Assembly (NCBI RefSeq): GCF_005491205.1
Contig: NZ_CP028035.1
Coordinates: forward strand, 2,480,001 to 2,544,000
Source of the DNA: Nissabacter sp. SGAir0207
GTDB taxonomy: Bacteria > Pseudomonadota > Gammaproteobacteria > Enterobacterales > Enterobacteriaceae
Length of the DNA: 64,000 nucleotides
Reading direction: 5' to 3'
The number at the start of each line of letters is the position of its first letter. Within the stretch, counting starts at the first letter, position 1. Of the stretch, positions 23,846 to 34,412 are shown in pieces. The notes beneath the pieces are model-generated. The model was not told where the DNA came from. It made no database searches and saw only the letters and a program-made list of their open reading frames with translations. Position numbers and translations under genes: made by a program.

Positions 23846-24799
23846 ATGACACACCTCTACCTGCCGCTTAACCACCTGCGCCGGCAAACGCCCTGGCGGC
23901 TGGCGACCGGGCTGGTGAGCGGCCGCATCATGCCGGGTTTCCTCTGGCAGTTCACCGGCTACCGCTTCAAGTTCCTGCTGCGCAGCGCGCTGCACCTGCG
24001 CACCACCCGCACCCTGCTCAATGCCTTGGTGCAGCACCCGCTGCTGCCGGAGATGATGCGCGCCCAGCCCAACCTGCCCTGCAAGCTGCATCGCCCCTAT
24101 CTGGCGGTCAACCTCGGCACCCAGCAGGCATTGCAGGCGCTGTGCGATCACTATCAGCTGATCAACCATGCGATGCCGGAGGCGATGCGCCTCGGCTACC
24201 TCGACCACCAGCCCTACCCGCTGGCCGAGGTGGAGGGCAAGGAGGGCGAGCGCTACACCCTGTCGCTCAGCGCCATCGGCAAGCTGGACAAAGAGGGCGA
24301 GGCGACGCTGCTCTTCAGCCAGCAGGATGGCACCATTCTGGCGGAGATCACCTTCACGCTGATGCACTATCAGGGGCAGCCAACGCTGTTCATTGGCGGT
24401 TTGCAGGGCGCGCACCGCAAGCTGGGGCATGACGCCATCCAACTGGCGACCAAGGCCTGTCAGGGGCTGTTCCCGAAACGGCTGGCAGTGCAGGCGCTCT
24501 GCCGGCTGGCGAGCCAGTTGGGCATGACGCAGATCCTGGCGGTCGGCAACCAGACCCACATCTACCAGAGCTGGCGCTACAACAAGAAGAAGCAGGGACA
24601 GCTACACGCCGACTATGACAGCTTCTGGCGTTCGCTGGGGGCGGAGCAGCAGGCCGAGGGCTACTTCAGCCTGCCGCTGACACCGGCGCGCAAAAGCATG
24701 GAGGAGATTGCCAGCAAGAAGCGCGCCGAGTACCGCCGCCGCTACGCGCTGCTGGATGGCATTGACGCGGGCGTCGACCGCCACTTCGCGTCGCGTTAG
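23846..24799 (+). CDS. ybjX: VirK/YbjX-family protein (DUF535)
   Basis: This protein of about 317 residues belongs to the DUF535 family of E. coli YbjX and Salmonella/Shigella VirK. Matching blocks are LHRPYLAVNL, AEITFTLMHYQGQPTLFIGGLQGA, ATKACQGLFPKRL and the end ASKKRAEYRRRYALLDGI. VirK-type proteins are linked to resistance to antimicrobial peptides and to intracellular survival in Salmonella, but their biochemistry is not settled. I chose the ATG at 23846 (MTHLYLPLNH); in-frame GTG or ATG codons at 23801 and 23813 are alternatives, as no start has a strong ribosome site. Its stop overlaps the stop of ybjD by four bases, tail to tail. Confidence 0.88.
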   Translation: MTHLYLPLNHLRRQTPWRLATGLVSGRIMPGFLWQFTGYRFKFLLRSALHLRTTRTLLNALVQHPLLPEMMRAQPNLPCKLHRPYLAVNLGTQQALQALCDHYQLINHAMPEAMRLGYLDHQPYPLAEVEGKEGERYTLSLSAIGKLDKEGEATLLFSQQDGTILAEITFTLMHYQGQPTLFIGGLQGAHRKLGHDAIQLATKACQGLFPKRLAVQALCRLASQLGMTQILAVGNQTHIYQSWRYNKKKQGQLHADYDSFWRSLGAEQQAEGYFSLPLTPARKSMEEIASKKRAEYRRRYALLDGIDAGVDRHFASR

Positions 24800-26487
24800 T
24801 CGGCGTGGCCGCGCGCCAGCCACACCACGCGGGAGAACATCTGCCGCAGCAGCGGCGGCATCGCCTCTGGCCCGCGCTGTCCGGCGGCCAGCGCCACCTC
24901 GATTGCCAGATCGGGCTTGGAGCTGCGCTGGATCGCCCGGTGGATGATGCGGCGCGCGGACATCGGCACCGCGGCCGGCAGGTTCGCCACCCGGTGGTAG
25001 ACGTCGCTGAACCCGGCGCGATAGAGGAAGTGCTCCATATCCGGGGCGGGCAGCGCGGTCAGGCGATCGCGCTCCGGCTCGTTGGCGCGCCCGGCCATCT
25101 CGCGGGCGGTGGCGGCATATTTTTTCCCGGCCTCGTCACCATCCACCATCGCGTGCCACTCAATGCCCATCTGGCGGGCAAATTTTAGCAGCGGACGCAA
25201 ACCGCACTGGGCAAACTCAATCACCTTGATCCCCTCCGCCTCAAAGTGGAAGCCGCACTGGCGCGCCAACTGGCCGAGGATCCACACTTCGGTCTCCCCC
25301 TCCACCAGCAACCAGCAGCGGGCGAACAGCGCCGCCGGGCGGTTGTAGCGGATATGAAAGGTGATTTTGCGGCTGTCCGCCGGGTTCATCCCCGTCGGGC
25401 CAAGGCGGTAGGCGGCCACCCGCCCCGGTTCGCGCACCAGCCGGCTCACCTCCTCCAGCGGCGTCAATGACACCAGTTCGCCGGAGTTGGTGGTGGTCAG
25501 GCGTTGCAGTGCCAGCTGGTTGAGCAGCCCCCAAGCCACCGACAGCATAATCGGGTGCAGCCGGGTCTCCGGGTCTTCAATCAACAGCAGCGGCTGCGCC
25601 TCCGGCGAGAGCCGTGCCGCGCCACGCGCCTGCAACAGCGCGGCGAAGATGCCAAGCAGAATCATGCGGATGCTGCGGCTGTCCGGCCCGGCCAGTGCCT
25701 GATTGAGGGTGTCGAGGGAGCGCCACGCCAGCCGCGGCTCGGTGTGCGCCTCACGCGGCGGCTTGTGGCGGCCGGGCTGCGGCGGCTCGGTGACATGCTG
25801 CTCGGTGAAGTAGTGCTCCAGCAGCTGCTGCATCACCGCCACCCCTTGGTAGAGCGCCCGGTTGCTGAGGCGCTGTGGGTTGCGCCCCAGTTGCCGCGTG
25901 AGCTGTGCGATCTGGCGTGTCAGCGCCTGTCGCGGCCCCTCCTCGCCCGGCGGTAGCGCCCCATCCCGCAGGCGGCGGATAAAGCGTGCATCGCGCAGCC
26001 GCAGCACCGGGTGCAGCCGCGCCAGCGTCAGCGCCAGGCTGTCAATCTCCGCCAGCGGCAGCGGCTCCCCTTGGGCGTCGAGGAAACTGCGCAGCGTCAG
26101 CACGCTGTTATCTGCCTCCAGCGCCCCCTCCAGCCGGTAGTAGAGCCGCCGATGGTTCCCCTCACCTGCCACCGCGGCGCTGACCAGCGACCGGTAGCGC
26201 GGCAGGTCGAGGTGGCCGGGCACCGGTTCGGTGAAGCGGAACACCACCTGCAACGTACGGGCGCGGCTCCCCTCCTCGCCAGCCGGGGCGTGGAAATCAC
26301 CGGCGGTAAAGTGGTAGAGCCGTGGCTCCGGTGACAGCAGCAGCGTCAGCGCATCCAGCAGGCTGGACTTGCCCCAGGCATTCTCCCCAATCAGCAGCGT
26401 GCTGCCGGGCTGGCGTTCGCCAAGCAGCGACAGCGACAGCCGGTTGATGCCGCGAAAACCCACAATATCAATCTGTTCCAGGATCAT
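24796..26487 (-). CDS. ybjD: OLD-family ATP-dependent nuclease YbjD
   Basis: This 563-residue protein has an N-terminal ABC-type ATPase with Walker A IGENAWGKSS (near residue 36) and the distal Walker B LLLIEDPETRLHP. A C-terminal TOPRIM domain follows, with LLVEGETE and the later VDGDEAGKKYA. This is the OLD-family nuclease architecture. It follows E. coli YbjD to the last residues (MFSRVVWLARGHAD), but its physiological role is unclear. The start at 26487 is set by the ribosome site GGAGGCGAGTTC and by the family N-terminus MILEQIDIVGFRG. It is divergent from poxB. Confidence 0.9.
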   Translation of the reverse strand: MILEQIDIVGFRGINRLSLSLLGERQPGSTLLIGENAWGKSSLLDALTLLLSPEPRLYHFTAGDFHAPAGEEGSRARTLQVVFRFTEPVPGHLDLPRYRSLVSAAVAGEGNHRRLYYRLEGALEADNSVLTLRSFLDAQGEPLPLAEIDSLALTLARLHPVLRLRDARFIRRLRDGALPPGEEGPRQALTRQIAQLTRQLGRNPQRLSNRALYQGVAVMQQLLEHYFTEQHVTEPPQPGRHKPPREAHTEPRLAWRSLDTLNQALAGPDSRSIRMILLGIFAALLQARGAARLSPEAQPLLLIEDPETRLHPIMLSVAWGLLNQLALQRLTTTNSGELVSLTPLEEVSRLVREPGRVAAYRLGPTGMNPADSRKITFHIRYNRPAALFARCWLLVEGETEVWILGQLARQCGFHFEAEGIKVIEFAQCGLRPLLKFARQMGIEWHAMVDGDEAGKKYAATAREMAGRANEPERDRLTALPAPDMEHFLYRAGFSDVYHRVANLPAAVPMSARRIIHRAIQRSSKPDLAIEVALAAGQRGPEAMPPLLRQMFSRVVWLARGHAD

Positions 26488-26605
26488 GAACTCGCCTCCG
26501 AGGCTACACCGCCTGGCTTGAGCATGGCGATAAACCGGGCATCCGGTCAAGGGGAACGCCACCATCCTGCGATCTTCCGCTGACCGGCGGACGCGTCGCC
26601 ATCGT

Positions 26606-26612
26606 CTATGCT
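26606..26612 (+). promoter_or_regulatory. Candidate poxB −10 (sigma-S type)
   Basis: CTATGCT resembles the CTATACT −10 favoured by sigma S and lies 74 bases before the poxB ATG. poxB is a sigma-S gene in E. coli. No clear −35 is seen, which is common for such promoters. Confidence 0.4.
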
Positions 26613-26685
26613 TAGCTGTGCAGAAAAATGTGAAAGGGATCTCCCGGCAGATCTTCGTCATCCATCTCAGACATTAGGGGAAGCC

Positions 26686-28404
26686 ATGAAACAGACAGTT
26701 GCCAGTTTGCTGGCGCAAACACTGGAAAAAGCAGGCGTAAAACGAATCTGGGGCGTCACCGGCGATTCACTCAACGGCCTGACCGACAGCCTCAACCGGA
26801 TGAACAGCATTGAGTGGATGGGCACCCGCCACGAAGAGGTGGCGGCCTTTGCCGCCGGTGCGGAGGCCGCGCTGACCGGCGAGCTGGCGGTGTGTGCTGG
26901 CTCCTGTGGGCCGGGCAACCTGCATCTGATTAACGGTCTGTATGATTGCCAGCGCAACCATACGCCAGTGTTGGCAATTGCCGCCCACATCCCCTCCAGT
27001 GAGATTGGCAGTGGCTACTTTCAGGAGACCCACCCGCAGGAGCTGTTCCGTGAATGCAGCCACTACTGTGAGCTGGTGACCCACCCAGACCAGCTGCCGC
27101 AGGTGCTGGAGATTGCGATGCGCAAGGCGATTTTAAACCGGGGCGTCTCGGTGATTGTGCTGCCGGGCGACGTGGCGCTGAAGCCAGCACCCGAGACCCG
27201 CATTAGCTGGACGGCCCCGCAGCCACCGCTGATGCTGCCCAACATCAGCGAGCTGGAGACGCTGGCGGAGGTGCTCAACCGCTCGAAAAACATCACCCTG
27301 ATGTGCGGCAGTGGCTGTGCTGGCGCGCATGATGAGGTGGTGCAGCTGGCGGAGACGCTGAAGGCACCGATTGTCCACGCGCTGCGCGGCAAGGAGCATC
27401 TGGAGTGGGACAACCCCTACGACGTCGGCATGACCGGGCTGATTGGCTTCTCCTCCGGCTATCAGGCGATGATGAACGCCGACACGCTGGTGCTGCTCGG
27501 CACCCAGTTCCCCTACCGCGCCTTCTTCCCGACGGACGCCACCATCATCCAGATTGATATCAACCCCGGCAGCATCGGCGCGCACTGCCCGGTGGATCTG
27601 GCACTGATGGGCGACGTGCACTCCACCCTGACGGCGCTGCTGCCGAAGCTGGAGGTGAAGCAGGATCGCCGCTACCTCGACAAGGCACTGGCGCACTACC
27701 GCGAGGCGCGCCGCGATCTGGACGCGCTGGCCAGCGCCAAGGCGGGTCACCCGATCCACCCGCAATATTTGGCGAAGCGGCTCAGCCACCACGCCAGCGA
27801 GGATGCGGTGTTCACCTGCGACGTCGGCACCCCCACCGTCTGGGCGGCGCGCTATTTGGAGATGAATGGCAAGCGCCGCCTGCTCGGCTCCTTCAACCAC
27901 GGCTCGATGGCCAACGCCATGCCGCAGGCGATCGGCGCACAGGCCACCAACCCTAGGCGGCAGGTGATCGCCATGTGCGGCGACGGCGGCTTTGCGATGC
28001 TGATGGGCGACTTCCTGACGCTGGCGCAGAAAAAGCTGCCGGTGAAGGTGGTGGTGTTCAACAACAGTTCGCTCGGCTTTGTGGCGATGGAGATGAAGGC
28101 TGGCGGCTACATGACTGACGGCACCGAGCTGCACAACCCGGACTTTGCTGGCATCGCCGAGGCGTGTGGCGTGCGTGGCATCCGCGTCACCGATCCGATG
28201 GCGCTGGATGCGGCAATTGAAGAGGCGCTGGCGCACCCCGGCCCGGTGCTGCTGGACGTGGTCACCGCCACGCAGGAGTTGGCGATGCCGCCCGCCATCA
28301 AGTTCGAGCAGGCGAAGGGCTTTAGCCTCTATATGCTGCGCGCGCTGATCAATGGCCGCGGTGACGAGGTGGTGGAGCTGGCGAAGGAGAACCTGCTGCG
28401 CTGA
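26686..28404 (+). CDS. poxB: Pyruvate dehydrogenase (quinone) / pyruvate oxidase
   Basis: This 572-residue peripheral membrane flavoenzyme converts pyruvate to acetate and CO2 and passes electrons to ubiquinone, mainly in stationary phase. The thiamine diphosphate motif starts [12 protein letters not shown] and ends VVVFNNSS (about residues 430–460). The N-terminal glutamate for cofactor activation is in [15 protein letters not shown]. Length equals E. coli PoxB, including the amphipathic C-terminal membrane-binding tail. The ATG at 26686 follows TTAGGGGAAGCC; a longer frame upstream is not supported. ltaE follows in the same direction after a terminator, as in E. coli. Confidence 0.95.
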   Translation: MKQTVASLLAQTLEKAGVKRIWGVTGDSLNGLTDSLNRMNSIEWMGTRHEEVAAFAAGAEAALTGELAVCAGSCGPGNLHLINGLYDCQRNHTPVLAIAAHIPSSEIGSGYFQETHPQELFRECSHYCELVTHPDQLPQVLEIAMRKAILNRGVSVIVLPGDVALKPAPETRISWTAPQPPLMLPNISELETLAEVLNRSKNITLMCGSGCAGAHDEVVQLAETLKAPIVHALRGKEHLEWDNPYDVGMTGLIGFSSGYQAMMNADTLVLLGTQFPYRAFFPTDATIIQIDINPGSIGAHCPVDLALMGDVHSTLTALLPKLEVKQDRRYLDKALAHYREARRDLDALASAKAGHPIHPQYLAKRLSHHASEDAVFTCDVGTPTVWAARYLEMNGKRRLLGSFNHGSMANAMPQAIGAQATNPRRQVIAMCGDGGFAMLMGDFLTLAQKKLPVKVVVFNNSSLGFVAMEMKAGGYMTDGTELHNPDFAGIAEACGVRGIRVTDPMALDAAIEEALAHPGPVLLDVVTATQELAMPPAIKFEQAKGFSLYMLRALINGRGDEVVELAKENLLR

Positions 28405-28410
28405 CCCCCG

Positions 28411-28440
28411 GCGGGCGGCCCCTCCGCCCGCACATTTTTT
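28411..28440 (+). terminator. Terminator after poxB
   Basis: GCGGGCGG (28411–28418) pairs with CCGCCCGC (28424–28431) over a five-base loop, followed by ACATTTTTT. Confidence 0.85.
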
Positions 28441-28536
28441 CCCCACTTCCCCCTGCCGCCCCACACCATTCCGGTTATGATAGCCCTGCCCGTCCCGAGC
28501 CGGGGCGGCGTTTCCCAGTTGAAAAGGAGAGCAGTG

Positions 28537-29550
28537 GTGATCGATTTACGCAGTGATACGGTAACCCGGCCAACCGCGGCCATGCGTCAGGTGATGGCGC
28601 AGGCGGAGGTGGGCGATGATGTCTATGGCGACGATCCGTCGGTGAATGCGCTGGAGGCGCAACTGGCGGAGCGCGCTGGCAAAGAGGCGGCGCTGTTCCT
28701 GCCGACCGGCACTCAGGCCAACCTGGTGGCGCTGCTGAGCCACTGCCAGCGCGGCGAGGAGTACATCGTCGGCCAGAAGGCGCACAACTACCTGTATGAG
28801 GCTGGCGGCGCGGCGGTGCTCGGCAGCATCCAGCCCCAGCCGATTGACGCGGCCGAGGATGGCACCCTGCCCCTCGACCGGGTGGCGGCGGCCATCAAGC
28901 CCGATGACATCCACTTCGCGCCGACCCGGCTGCTGAGTCTGGAGAACACCCACAACGGCAAGGTACTGCCGCTGGATTACCTGCAACAGGCGTGGCAGTT
29001 CACCCGCGAGCGCCAGTTGGCGCTGCACATTGATGGCGCGCGCATCATGAACGCCTGCGTGGCGCTGGGGGTCGAGCTGGAGGCGCTGACCCGCTACTGC
29101 GACAGCTTCACCCTCTGCCTCTCCAAGGGGCTGGGCACGCCGATGGGATCGCTGCTGTGCGGCAGCGCCGACTACATTGCCCGCGCCCGCCGCTGGCGCA
29201 AGATGGCTGGCGGCGGTATGCGCCAGATCGGCATCATGGCGGCGGCCGGCAGCTACGCCCTGACGCACCATGTGGCGCGCCTGCAAGAGGACCATGACAA
29301 CGCGCAGTGGCTGGAGCAGCAGTTGCGCGCGCTGGGGCTGGAGATGGTCGGCGCGAGCGCGCAGACCAATATCCTGTTCGTGCGGGTGCCGCCCGCGCAG
29401 GCCGCGGCGCTCGGCCCGTGGATGCGCGCGCAGGGCATCTTGCTCAGCGCTGGCCCGGTGACCCGCATCGTGACCCATCTGGATGTCACGCGTCAGGATC
29501 TGCAACGGCTGGTGGCGCTGTGGCAACGCTTTATGGCGGAACACGCCTGA
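28537..29550 (+). CDS. ltaE: Low-specificity L-threonine aldolase
   Basis: This 337-residue PLP enzyme cleaves L-threonine and L-allo-threonine to glycine and acetaldehyde. The PLP lysine lies in [14 protein letters not shown], and the family N-terminus [15 protein letters not shown] is intact. The start is a GTG placed six bases after AAGGAGA; the family begins exactly here with MIDLRSD. An ATG 20 codons upstream is in frame but gives a foreign N-terminus. A TATGAT sequence at 28476–28481 could be its −10. A hairpin without a T run lies at 29558–29580, between this gene and ybjS. Confidence 0.93.
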   Translation: MIDLRSDTVTRPTAAMRQVMAQAEVGDDVYGDDPSVNALEAQLAERAGKEAALFLPTGTQANLVALLSHCQRGEEYIVGQKAHNYLYEAGGAAVLGSIQPQPIDAAEDGTLPLDRVAAAIKPDDIHFAPTRLLSLENTHNGKVLPLDYLQQAWQFTRERQLALHIDGARIMNACVALGVELEALTRYCDSFTLCLSKGLGTPMGSLLCGSADYIARARRWRKMAGGGMRQIGIMAAAGSYALTHHVARLQEDHDNAQWLEQQLRALGLEMVGASAQTNILFVRVPPAQAAALGPWMRAQGILLSAGPVTRIVTHLDVTRQDLQRLVALWQRFMAEHA

Positions 29551-29771
29551 CCCCGGCGGGGCCGCATTTTTGGCGGCCCCTCCCTGCTATACTTCCCTCC
29601 ATAACAGGCTGGCGCTCCCCGGCTGCGCGCCTATTTTTCACCCGGTCGCGCGCCTTTTCCCCTTCTGGCTCCGCTGGGGGATTGCCTGCCGCACATTTTC
29701 ACGAAAGAATGGCACCCTATTTGCAGTGGCGGCTGTCGCCCCTACGCAGCACGGGTTTGGTGGATGGATTT

Positions 29772-30791
29772 ATGACGTTTTTGGTTACCGGGGCAACCAG
29801 CGGACTGGGCAGGAATGCAGTCGACTCTCTGCAACAGCGCGGGATAAAGGTCAGGGCGGCGGGGAGCAACCCGGCCATCGGCGCGCTGTTGGCCAAGTCC
29901 GGGGCGCAGTTTATCCACACTGACCTCACCAATCTGGTCTCCTCGCAGGCGCGCGCCATGCTGACCGAGGTGGAGACGTTGTGGCACTGCTCCGGCTTCT
30001 CCGCGCCGTGGGGTGCCGAAGAGACCTTTGAGCTGGCCAACGTGCGCGCCACGCGCCGCCTCGGTGAGTGGGCCGCCGCCTATGGCGTGCGCAATTTCGT
30101 CCACATCTCGTCGCCAGCGATCTATTTCGATTTTCGCCACCACCGCGATATCCATGAGGATTTCCGGCCGCAGCGCTTCGCCAACGCCTTCGCGCGCAGC
30201 AAGGCGGCGGCCGAGGAAGTGATCCAGCAACTGGCGCTCGCCAACCCGCAGACCCACTTCACCATCCTGCGCCCGCAAGGGATGTTCGGCGCGCATGACA
30301 ATGTGCTGCTGCCGCGCCTGTTGCAGATGATCCGCCACGGCTCGCTGCTGCTGCCGCGTGGCGGCGACGCGCTGGTGGACATGACCTATGTCGAGAACGT
30401 CGTGCACGCCATGTGGCTGGCGACCGAAAACAGCCGCACCGCCTCTGGCCGCGCCTATAACATCACCAACCAGCAGGCGCGCCCGCTGCGCACGCTGGTG
30501 CGCCACCTGATGGAGTGTCTGGGGATGCCGTGCCGCATCCGCTCGGTGCCCTACACCCTGCTGGATGTGCTGGCGCGCGGCATGGAGCGTCTCAACGCCA
30601 GCTCCAACAAGGAGCCAGCGCTGACCCACTACAGCGTCGCCAAGCTCAACTTTGACCTGACGCTGGACACACACCGCGCCCAGGAGGAGTTGGGTTACCG
30701 CCCACTGGTGTCGCTGGATGAGGGCATCCTGCGCACCGCCCACTGGCTGCGTGACCACGGCAAACTGCGTGGCCTGAACGCCGTCAGCTAG
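29772..30791 (+). CDS. ybjS: NAD(P)-dependent epimerase/dehydratase-like protein YbjS
   Basis: This protein of 339 residues is an extended short-chain dehydrogenase. The Rossmann motif GATSGLG sits at residues 7–13. No canonical YxxxK is obvious, though SRSKAAAEE holds a lysine near the usual site. It follows the YbjS group, which lies between ltaE and the amidase gene in E. coli; its substrate is unknown, but relatives act on sugars or sterol-like molecules. TATACT at 29588–29593 could be a −10 but leaves a long leader. The stop codon overlaps that of amiD by four bases (CTAG), tail to tail. Confidence 0.82.
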   Translation: MTFLVTGATSGLGRNAVDSLQQRGIKVRAAGSNPAIGALLAKSGAQFIHTDLTNLVSSQARAMLTEVETLWHCSGFSAPWGAEETFELANVRATRRLGEWAAAYGVRNFVHISSPAIYFDFRHHRDIHEDFRPQRFANAFARSKAAAEEVIQQLALANPQTHFTILRPQGMFGAHDNVLLPRLLQMIRHGSLLLPRGGDALVDMTYVENVVHAMWLATENSRTASGRAYNITNQQARPLRTLVRHLMECLGMPCRIRSVPYTLLDVLARGMERLNASSNKEPALTHYSVAKLNFDLTLDTHRAQEELGYRPLVSLDEGILRTAHWLRDHGKLRGLNAVS

Positions 30792-31624
30792 CCACGCGGC
30801 GGGTACTGCTCCAGCAAGGCCCGCACTATCGCCTCACTCTCCGCGTCCGCCTGCCCGCTGTACTCCGCCGGGCGGAAGTGCATCTGGAAGGCGGCAATCA
30901 CCTGTCGCCGCGCCTGCGCATCCATTCCCGGTGTGACCGGGTAACCATAGGCCGCCAGCCGCGCCAGCAACGCGGCCTCCGCTACCGGTTGGCGCGGGTC
31001 GCGCCCTGCCAGCCAAAAGGTGACGCGCGCCGGATCTGGCCAGGCCCCGATGCCCTGTGCCGCCAGCGCCTGCCACGGGAAGCGCGGGCCGGGGTCGGGC
31101 TTGCGCAGCGGCGCGATGTCCGCATGGCCGACCACGTTCTGCGGCGCGATGCCATAACGGCGCACAATCTGGCCAGCCAGTTCCGCCAGCGTCGCCACCT
31201 GCCCCGGCGGGAAGGCGTACCAGCGACGGCCCAGCAGCGTGCGCCGGAAGCCGGGGTTCTCCAGCTCAATGCCGATCGAGGTGTCGTTAAGGTTGGTGCG
31301 CCCGCGCCAGCCGCTCGCGCCCGCGTGCCAGGCGCGCTGCGACTCCGGCACCAGCTGCCACACCACCGGCTTGCCGCTGGCTTGCGGCGGCGTGGCCGGG
31401 ATCAGGTAGTGGGCGCTGACATGCTCCTCGGTCAGGGTCGCCAGCGAGGTCGGGAAGTCATCGGCAGTGTAGTGGATCACCAGAAAGCGGATGCGCGGCT
31501 CCTGCCCCTGCACCGGGTGGGCGTGGTTCACCCACAGGTTGCCACGCGCCTCCAGCCCGGCCGGTGGCGCACTCTGGCAGGCGGTGAGCAGCAGCGCCGC
31601 CGCCAGCAGCCACGCGCGCCGCAC
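30788..31624 (-). CDS. amiD: N-acetylmuramoyl-L-alanine amidase AmiD (lipoprotein)
   Basis: This 278-residue outer-membrane lipoprotein cleaves the amide between muramic acid and the stem peptide. The lipobox LLTAC puts the lipidated cysteine at residue 16. The amidase_2 zinc site is visible as [10 protein letters not shown] (first His), with a later [20 protein letters not shown] that supplies the second His and the lysine and Asp of the active site. The C-terminal part looks like a peptidoglycan-binding helix bundle (about 205–275). It begins two bases after ybjQ, so ybjQ-amiD is an operon as in E. coli. Confidence 0.93.
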   Translation of the reverse strand: MRRAWLLAAALLLTACQSAPPAGLEARGNLWVNHAHPVQGQEPRIRFLVIHYTADDFPTSLATLTEEHVSAHYLIPATPPQASGKPVVWQLVPESQRAWHAGASGWRGRTNLNDTSIGIELENPGFRRTLLGRRWYAFPPGQVATLAELAGQIVRRYGIAPQNVVGHADIAPLRKPDPGPRFPWQALAAQGIGAWPDPARVTFWLAGRDPRQPVAEAALLARLAAYGYPVTPGMDAQARRQVIAAFQMHFRPAEYSGQADAESEAIVRALLEQYPPRG

Positions 31625-31626
31625 GC

Positions 31627-31950
31627 TCAGCGCGCCACCTTCACGGCGGTGCCGGTCACGCTGACCATCAACATGCTGCCCTCCTTGCCGACCGTCTCAT
31701 AATCGATGTCGATGCCCACCACGGCATTGGCGCCCAGCTCCTTGGCCTGCTCCTCCAGTTCACGGAAGGCGATCTGCCGCGCCTTGCGCAGCTCCTTCTC
31801 ATAGGCGCCCGAGCGGCCGCCGACGATGTCACGCACGCCCGCAAAAAAGTCGCGGAAGATGTTCGCGCCCAGGATCGCCTCGCCAGTCACGACGCCGCAG
31901 TAGTCGGTGATGGTAAAACCTTCCAGGGTGGGGGTGGTTGAGAATTGCAT
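31627..31950 (-). CDS. ybjQ: YbjQ family protein (UPF0145)
   Basis: This 107-residue protein belongs to the YbjQ/UPF0145 (DUF74) family, small proteins that assemble into pentamers and have no settled function. Typical blocks are [23 protein letters not shown] and [17 protein letters not shown]. It is the first gene of the ybjQ-amiD pair and is divergent from ybjP. A purine-rich GGAGAG lies in front of the ATG. Confidence 0.92.
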   Translation of the reverse strand: MQFSTTPTLEGFTITDYCGVVTGEAILGANIFRDFFAGVRDIVGGRSGAYEKELRKARQIAFRELEEQAKELGANAVVGIDIDYETVGKEGSMLMVSVTGTAVKVAR

Positions 31951-32074
31951 CAGGCTCTCCTTCTATGGGGGGGAATGGCGTGCCGCCGCGGGCGAGAAAC
32001 CCTGCAACGGCAGAAATCAGACGTATACTCTAAGCTAACGTCTTCAAGGTAGAAAACTCCAATAGGGCAATGAG

Positions 32075-32662
32075 ATGAAAAATAATGTAATCGCCGCCGT
32101 CCTGCCATTGGCACTGTTGCTGAGCGCCTGCACCACCCCCGTTGAGCCGGCCTTCAAGGCCAATGAGAATGGCAGCCACGCCACCGCCTGCGTGGCGGGC
32201 GGGCCAGATGCCGTGGCCCAGCAGTTCTACGATTTTCGCATCCAGCAGCGCAGCAACGGCGTGCCAGACAGCGCCACGCTGGCCGCCTACCGCCCCTACT
32301 TGAGCCAGGCGCTGTATGAGGCGCTGCGCCACGCCTACCAGGATCGGCGGGTGGATGTCGCCGCCACGCCGAATGAGAAGCCGGGCGTGGGCGATGGCGA
32401 TCTCTTCTCCAGCCTGTTTGATGGCCCGACCCAGGTGGCGGTCGCTGACGCCTCCACCATCCCGAACCGCGACGCCCGCAACATCCCGCTGCGCGTCAAT
32501 TTAGTCAACCAAAAGCCGGGCGCGGAGAGCGCCACCCAGTGGCAGGATGAGATTTTAATGGTGCGCGAGGGGGAGTGCTGGACGGTGGATGACATCCGCT
32601 ACCTCGGGCCGTGGGAGTTCGCCTCCAGCGGCACCCTGCGCCAGGTACTGGAGCGGCGCTAA
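32075..32662 (+). CDS. ybjP: Lipoprotein YbjP
   Basis: This 195-residue predicted lipoprotein has a signal peptide ending in the lipobox LLSAC, with Cys19 as the lipidated residue. The C-terminal half (WQDEILMVREGECWTVDDIRYLG) resembles the DUF3828-type domain of E. coli YbjP, and the place between ybjQ and artP matches E. coli. The function is unknown. A TATACT at 32024–32029 is a reasonable −10 for it. Confidence 0.85.
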   Translation: MKNNVIAAVLPLALLLSACTTPVEPAFKANENGSHATACVAGGPDAVAQQFYDFRIQQRSNGVPDSATLAAYRPYLSQALYEALRHAYQDRRVDVAATPNEKPGVGDGDLFSSLFDGPTQVAVADASTIPNRDARNIPLRVNLVNQKPGAESATQWQDEILMVREGECWTVDDIRYLGPWEFASSGTLRQVLERR

Positions 32663-32864
32663 CGTCCCACGCGCCGCTGCCAGCAGGATAACCGCTTGAT
32701 TTTGCGCGATGGGCGCAAATCGCGTTCACAATTCGCACAAAACAAGCAAATTCTCTATCCTAAATGGCAGCGGGGCGACAAATCCCGCCGACGCGGAGCC
32801 ATCACCGCATCTTGTGCTGCCTGCCCCGTGCTTTCAGGGTGGTTAATAAATTTTAACGCACAAT

Positions 32865-32882
32865 GATTGCATAACTATTCTG
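32865..32882 (+). promoter_or_regulatory. Candidate ArgR box of artP
   Basis: GATTGCATAACTATTCTG resembles an arginine repressor (ARG) box and lies 46 bases before artP. The partner box expected three bases upstream is poor, so this is weaker than the pair at artJ. Confidence 0.4.
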
Positions 32883-32927
32883 TGGAAGTTAACATTTGCG
32901 GCATCAATTGCTATTCAAATTCTGCGC

Positions 32928-33656
32928 ATGAGTATTCAACTTAACGGCATCAACTGCTTTTACGGCGCCCATCAGGCGCTGTCTGACATCACGCTCTCAT
33001 GCCCGGCCGGTGAGACGCTGGTGCTGCTCGGGCCGAGCGGCGCGGGCAAAAGCTCGCTGTTGCGGGTGCTGAACCTGCTGGAGATGCCGCGTTCCGGCCA
33101 GCTCCAGATTGCCGGCAATCGCTTCGATTTCGCCCAGCCCCCTGGCGAAAAGGCGATCCGTGCCCTGCGCCAGAATGTCGGCATGGTGTTCCAGCAATAC
33201 AACCTCTGGCCGCACCTGACGGTGCTGCAAAACCTGATGGAAGCCCCCTGCCGGGTACTTGGCCTCGGCAAGGATGAGGCGCACGCGCGAGCGAAGAAAT
33301 TGCTGGATCGCCTGCGGCTCACCGACTTTGCCGACCGCTTCCCGCTGCACCTCTCGGGCGGCCAGCAGCAGCGCGTGGCGATTGCCCGTGCGCTGATGAT
33401 GGAGCCACAGGTGCTGCTGTTCGATGAACCGACCGCCGCCCTCGACCCGGCCATCACCGCCCAGGTCGTGGACATCATCCGCGAGCTGGCCGGCACCGGC
33501 ATCACCCAGGTGATCGTCACCCATGAGGTGGAGGTGGCGCGCAAAACCGCCAGCCGCGTGGTCTATATGGAGAATGGGCATATCGTGGAACAGGGCGACG
33601 CCAGCCGCTTTACACAGCCGCAGACCGATGCGTTTGCAAGTTATCTTTCCCATTAA
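32928..33656 (+). CDS. artP: Arginine ABC importer, ATP-binding subunit
   Basis: This 242-residue ATPase drives arginine uptake with ArtQ and ArtM. Walker A is GPSGAGKSS (residues 36–44), the signature is [15 protein letters not shown] and Walker B is [13 protein letters not shown]. It follows E. coli ArtP almost throughout ([18 protein letters not shown]). The operon artP-artI-artQ-artM is intact, with 18 bases to artI. Transcription may be damped by ArgR through a site just upstream. Confidence 0.96.
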   Translation: MSIQLNGINCFYGAHQALSDITLSCPAGETLVLLGPSGAGKSSLLRVLNLLEMPRSGQLQIAGNRFDFAQPPGEKAIRALRQNVGMVFQQYNLWPHLTVLQNLMEAPCRVLGLGKDEAHARAKKLLDRLRLTDFADRFPLHLSGGQQQRVAIARALMMEPQVLLFDEPTAALDPAITAQVVDIIRELAGTGITQVIVTHEVEVARKTASRVVYMENGHIVEQGDASRFTQPQTDAFASYLSH

Positions 33657-33674
33657 GTTGGTTCGGAGTTCATA

Positions 33675-34406
33675 ATGAAAAAATATATCGTTGCCGCGGT
33701 GCTCGCTGGCCTCAGCCTCTCCGCCTCCGCCGCCGAGAACATCCGCTTTGCCACGGAAGCCTCCTACCCTCCGTTTGAATTTGTGGACGCTGGCAACACG
33801 ATCCAGGGCTTCGACATCGATCTCGCCAAGGCGCTGTGCAAAGAGATGCAGGCCAACTGCACCTTCACCAACCAAGCCTTTGACAGCCTGATCCCCAGCC
33901 TGAAGTTCCGCCGCTTTGACGCGGTGATCTCGGGCATGGACATCACCCCGGAACGCCTGAAGCAGGTGGCCTTTACCAAGCCCTACTATGATAACTCTGC
34001 ATTGTTCGTCGCGCAGAAGGGCAAGTTCGCTGACCTCGCCGCGCTGAAGGGCAAACGCGTAGGTATGCAGAATGGCTCCACCCACCAGAAGTACCTGACC
34101 GAGAAGCACCCGGAGATCACCCCGGTGCCGTATGACAGCTACCAGAATGCCATCCTCGACCTGAAAAATGGCCGTCTGGATGCGGTGTTTGGTGACACGG
34201 CGGTAGTGAATGAGTGGCTGAAGCAGAACCCGAACCTCTCCGCCGTGGGCGACAAGGTTACGGACGCCGCCTACTTTGGCACTGGCTTGGGCATCGCCGT
34301 GCGCCAGCAGAACAGCGACCTGCTGGGCAAGCTGGACGCCGCGCTGGCGAAGGTGAAACAGGACGGCACCTACCAGACCATCTACCAGAAATGGTTTCAG
34401 CAGTAA
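33675..34406 (+). CDS. artI: Arginine-family periplasmic binding protein ArtI
   Basis: This 243-residue solute-binding protein has a signal peptide cleaved after SLSASA, giving a mature start AENIRFATEASYPPFEF. It belongs to the polar amino-acid binding family (SBP_bac_3). It is close to ArtJ downstream (about 75% identical by eye), both with CTFTNQAFDSLIP and AVISGMDITPER. Its place in the artPIQM operon supports ArtI; in E. coli its ligand is less certain than that of ArtJ. The ribosome site is TTCGGAG. Confidence 0.94.
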   Translation: MKKYIVAAVLAGLSLSASAAENIRFATEASYPPFEFVDAGNTIQGFDIDLAKALCKEMQANCTFTNQAFDSLIPSLKFRRFDAVISGMDITPERLKQVAFTKPYYDNSALFVAQKGKFADLAALKGKRVGMQNGSTHQKYLTEKHPEITPVPYDSYQNAILDLKNGRLDAVFGDTAVVNEWLKQNPNLSAVGDKVTDAAYFGTGLGIAVRQQNSDLLGKLDAALAKVKQDGTYQTIYQKWFQQ

Positions 34407-34412
34407 TTCCTG

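Noticed and set aside
27133..28464. A 443-codon minus-strand frame opposite poxB
   Set aside because: It is antisense to poxB, rich in Arg, Gln and His, and shows no family motif.
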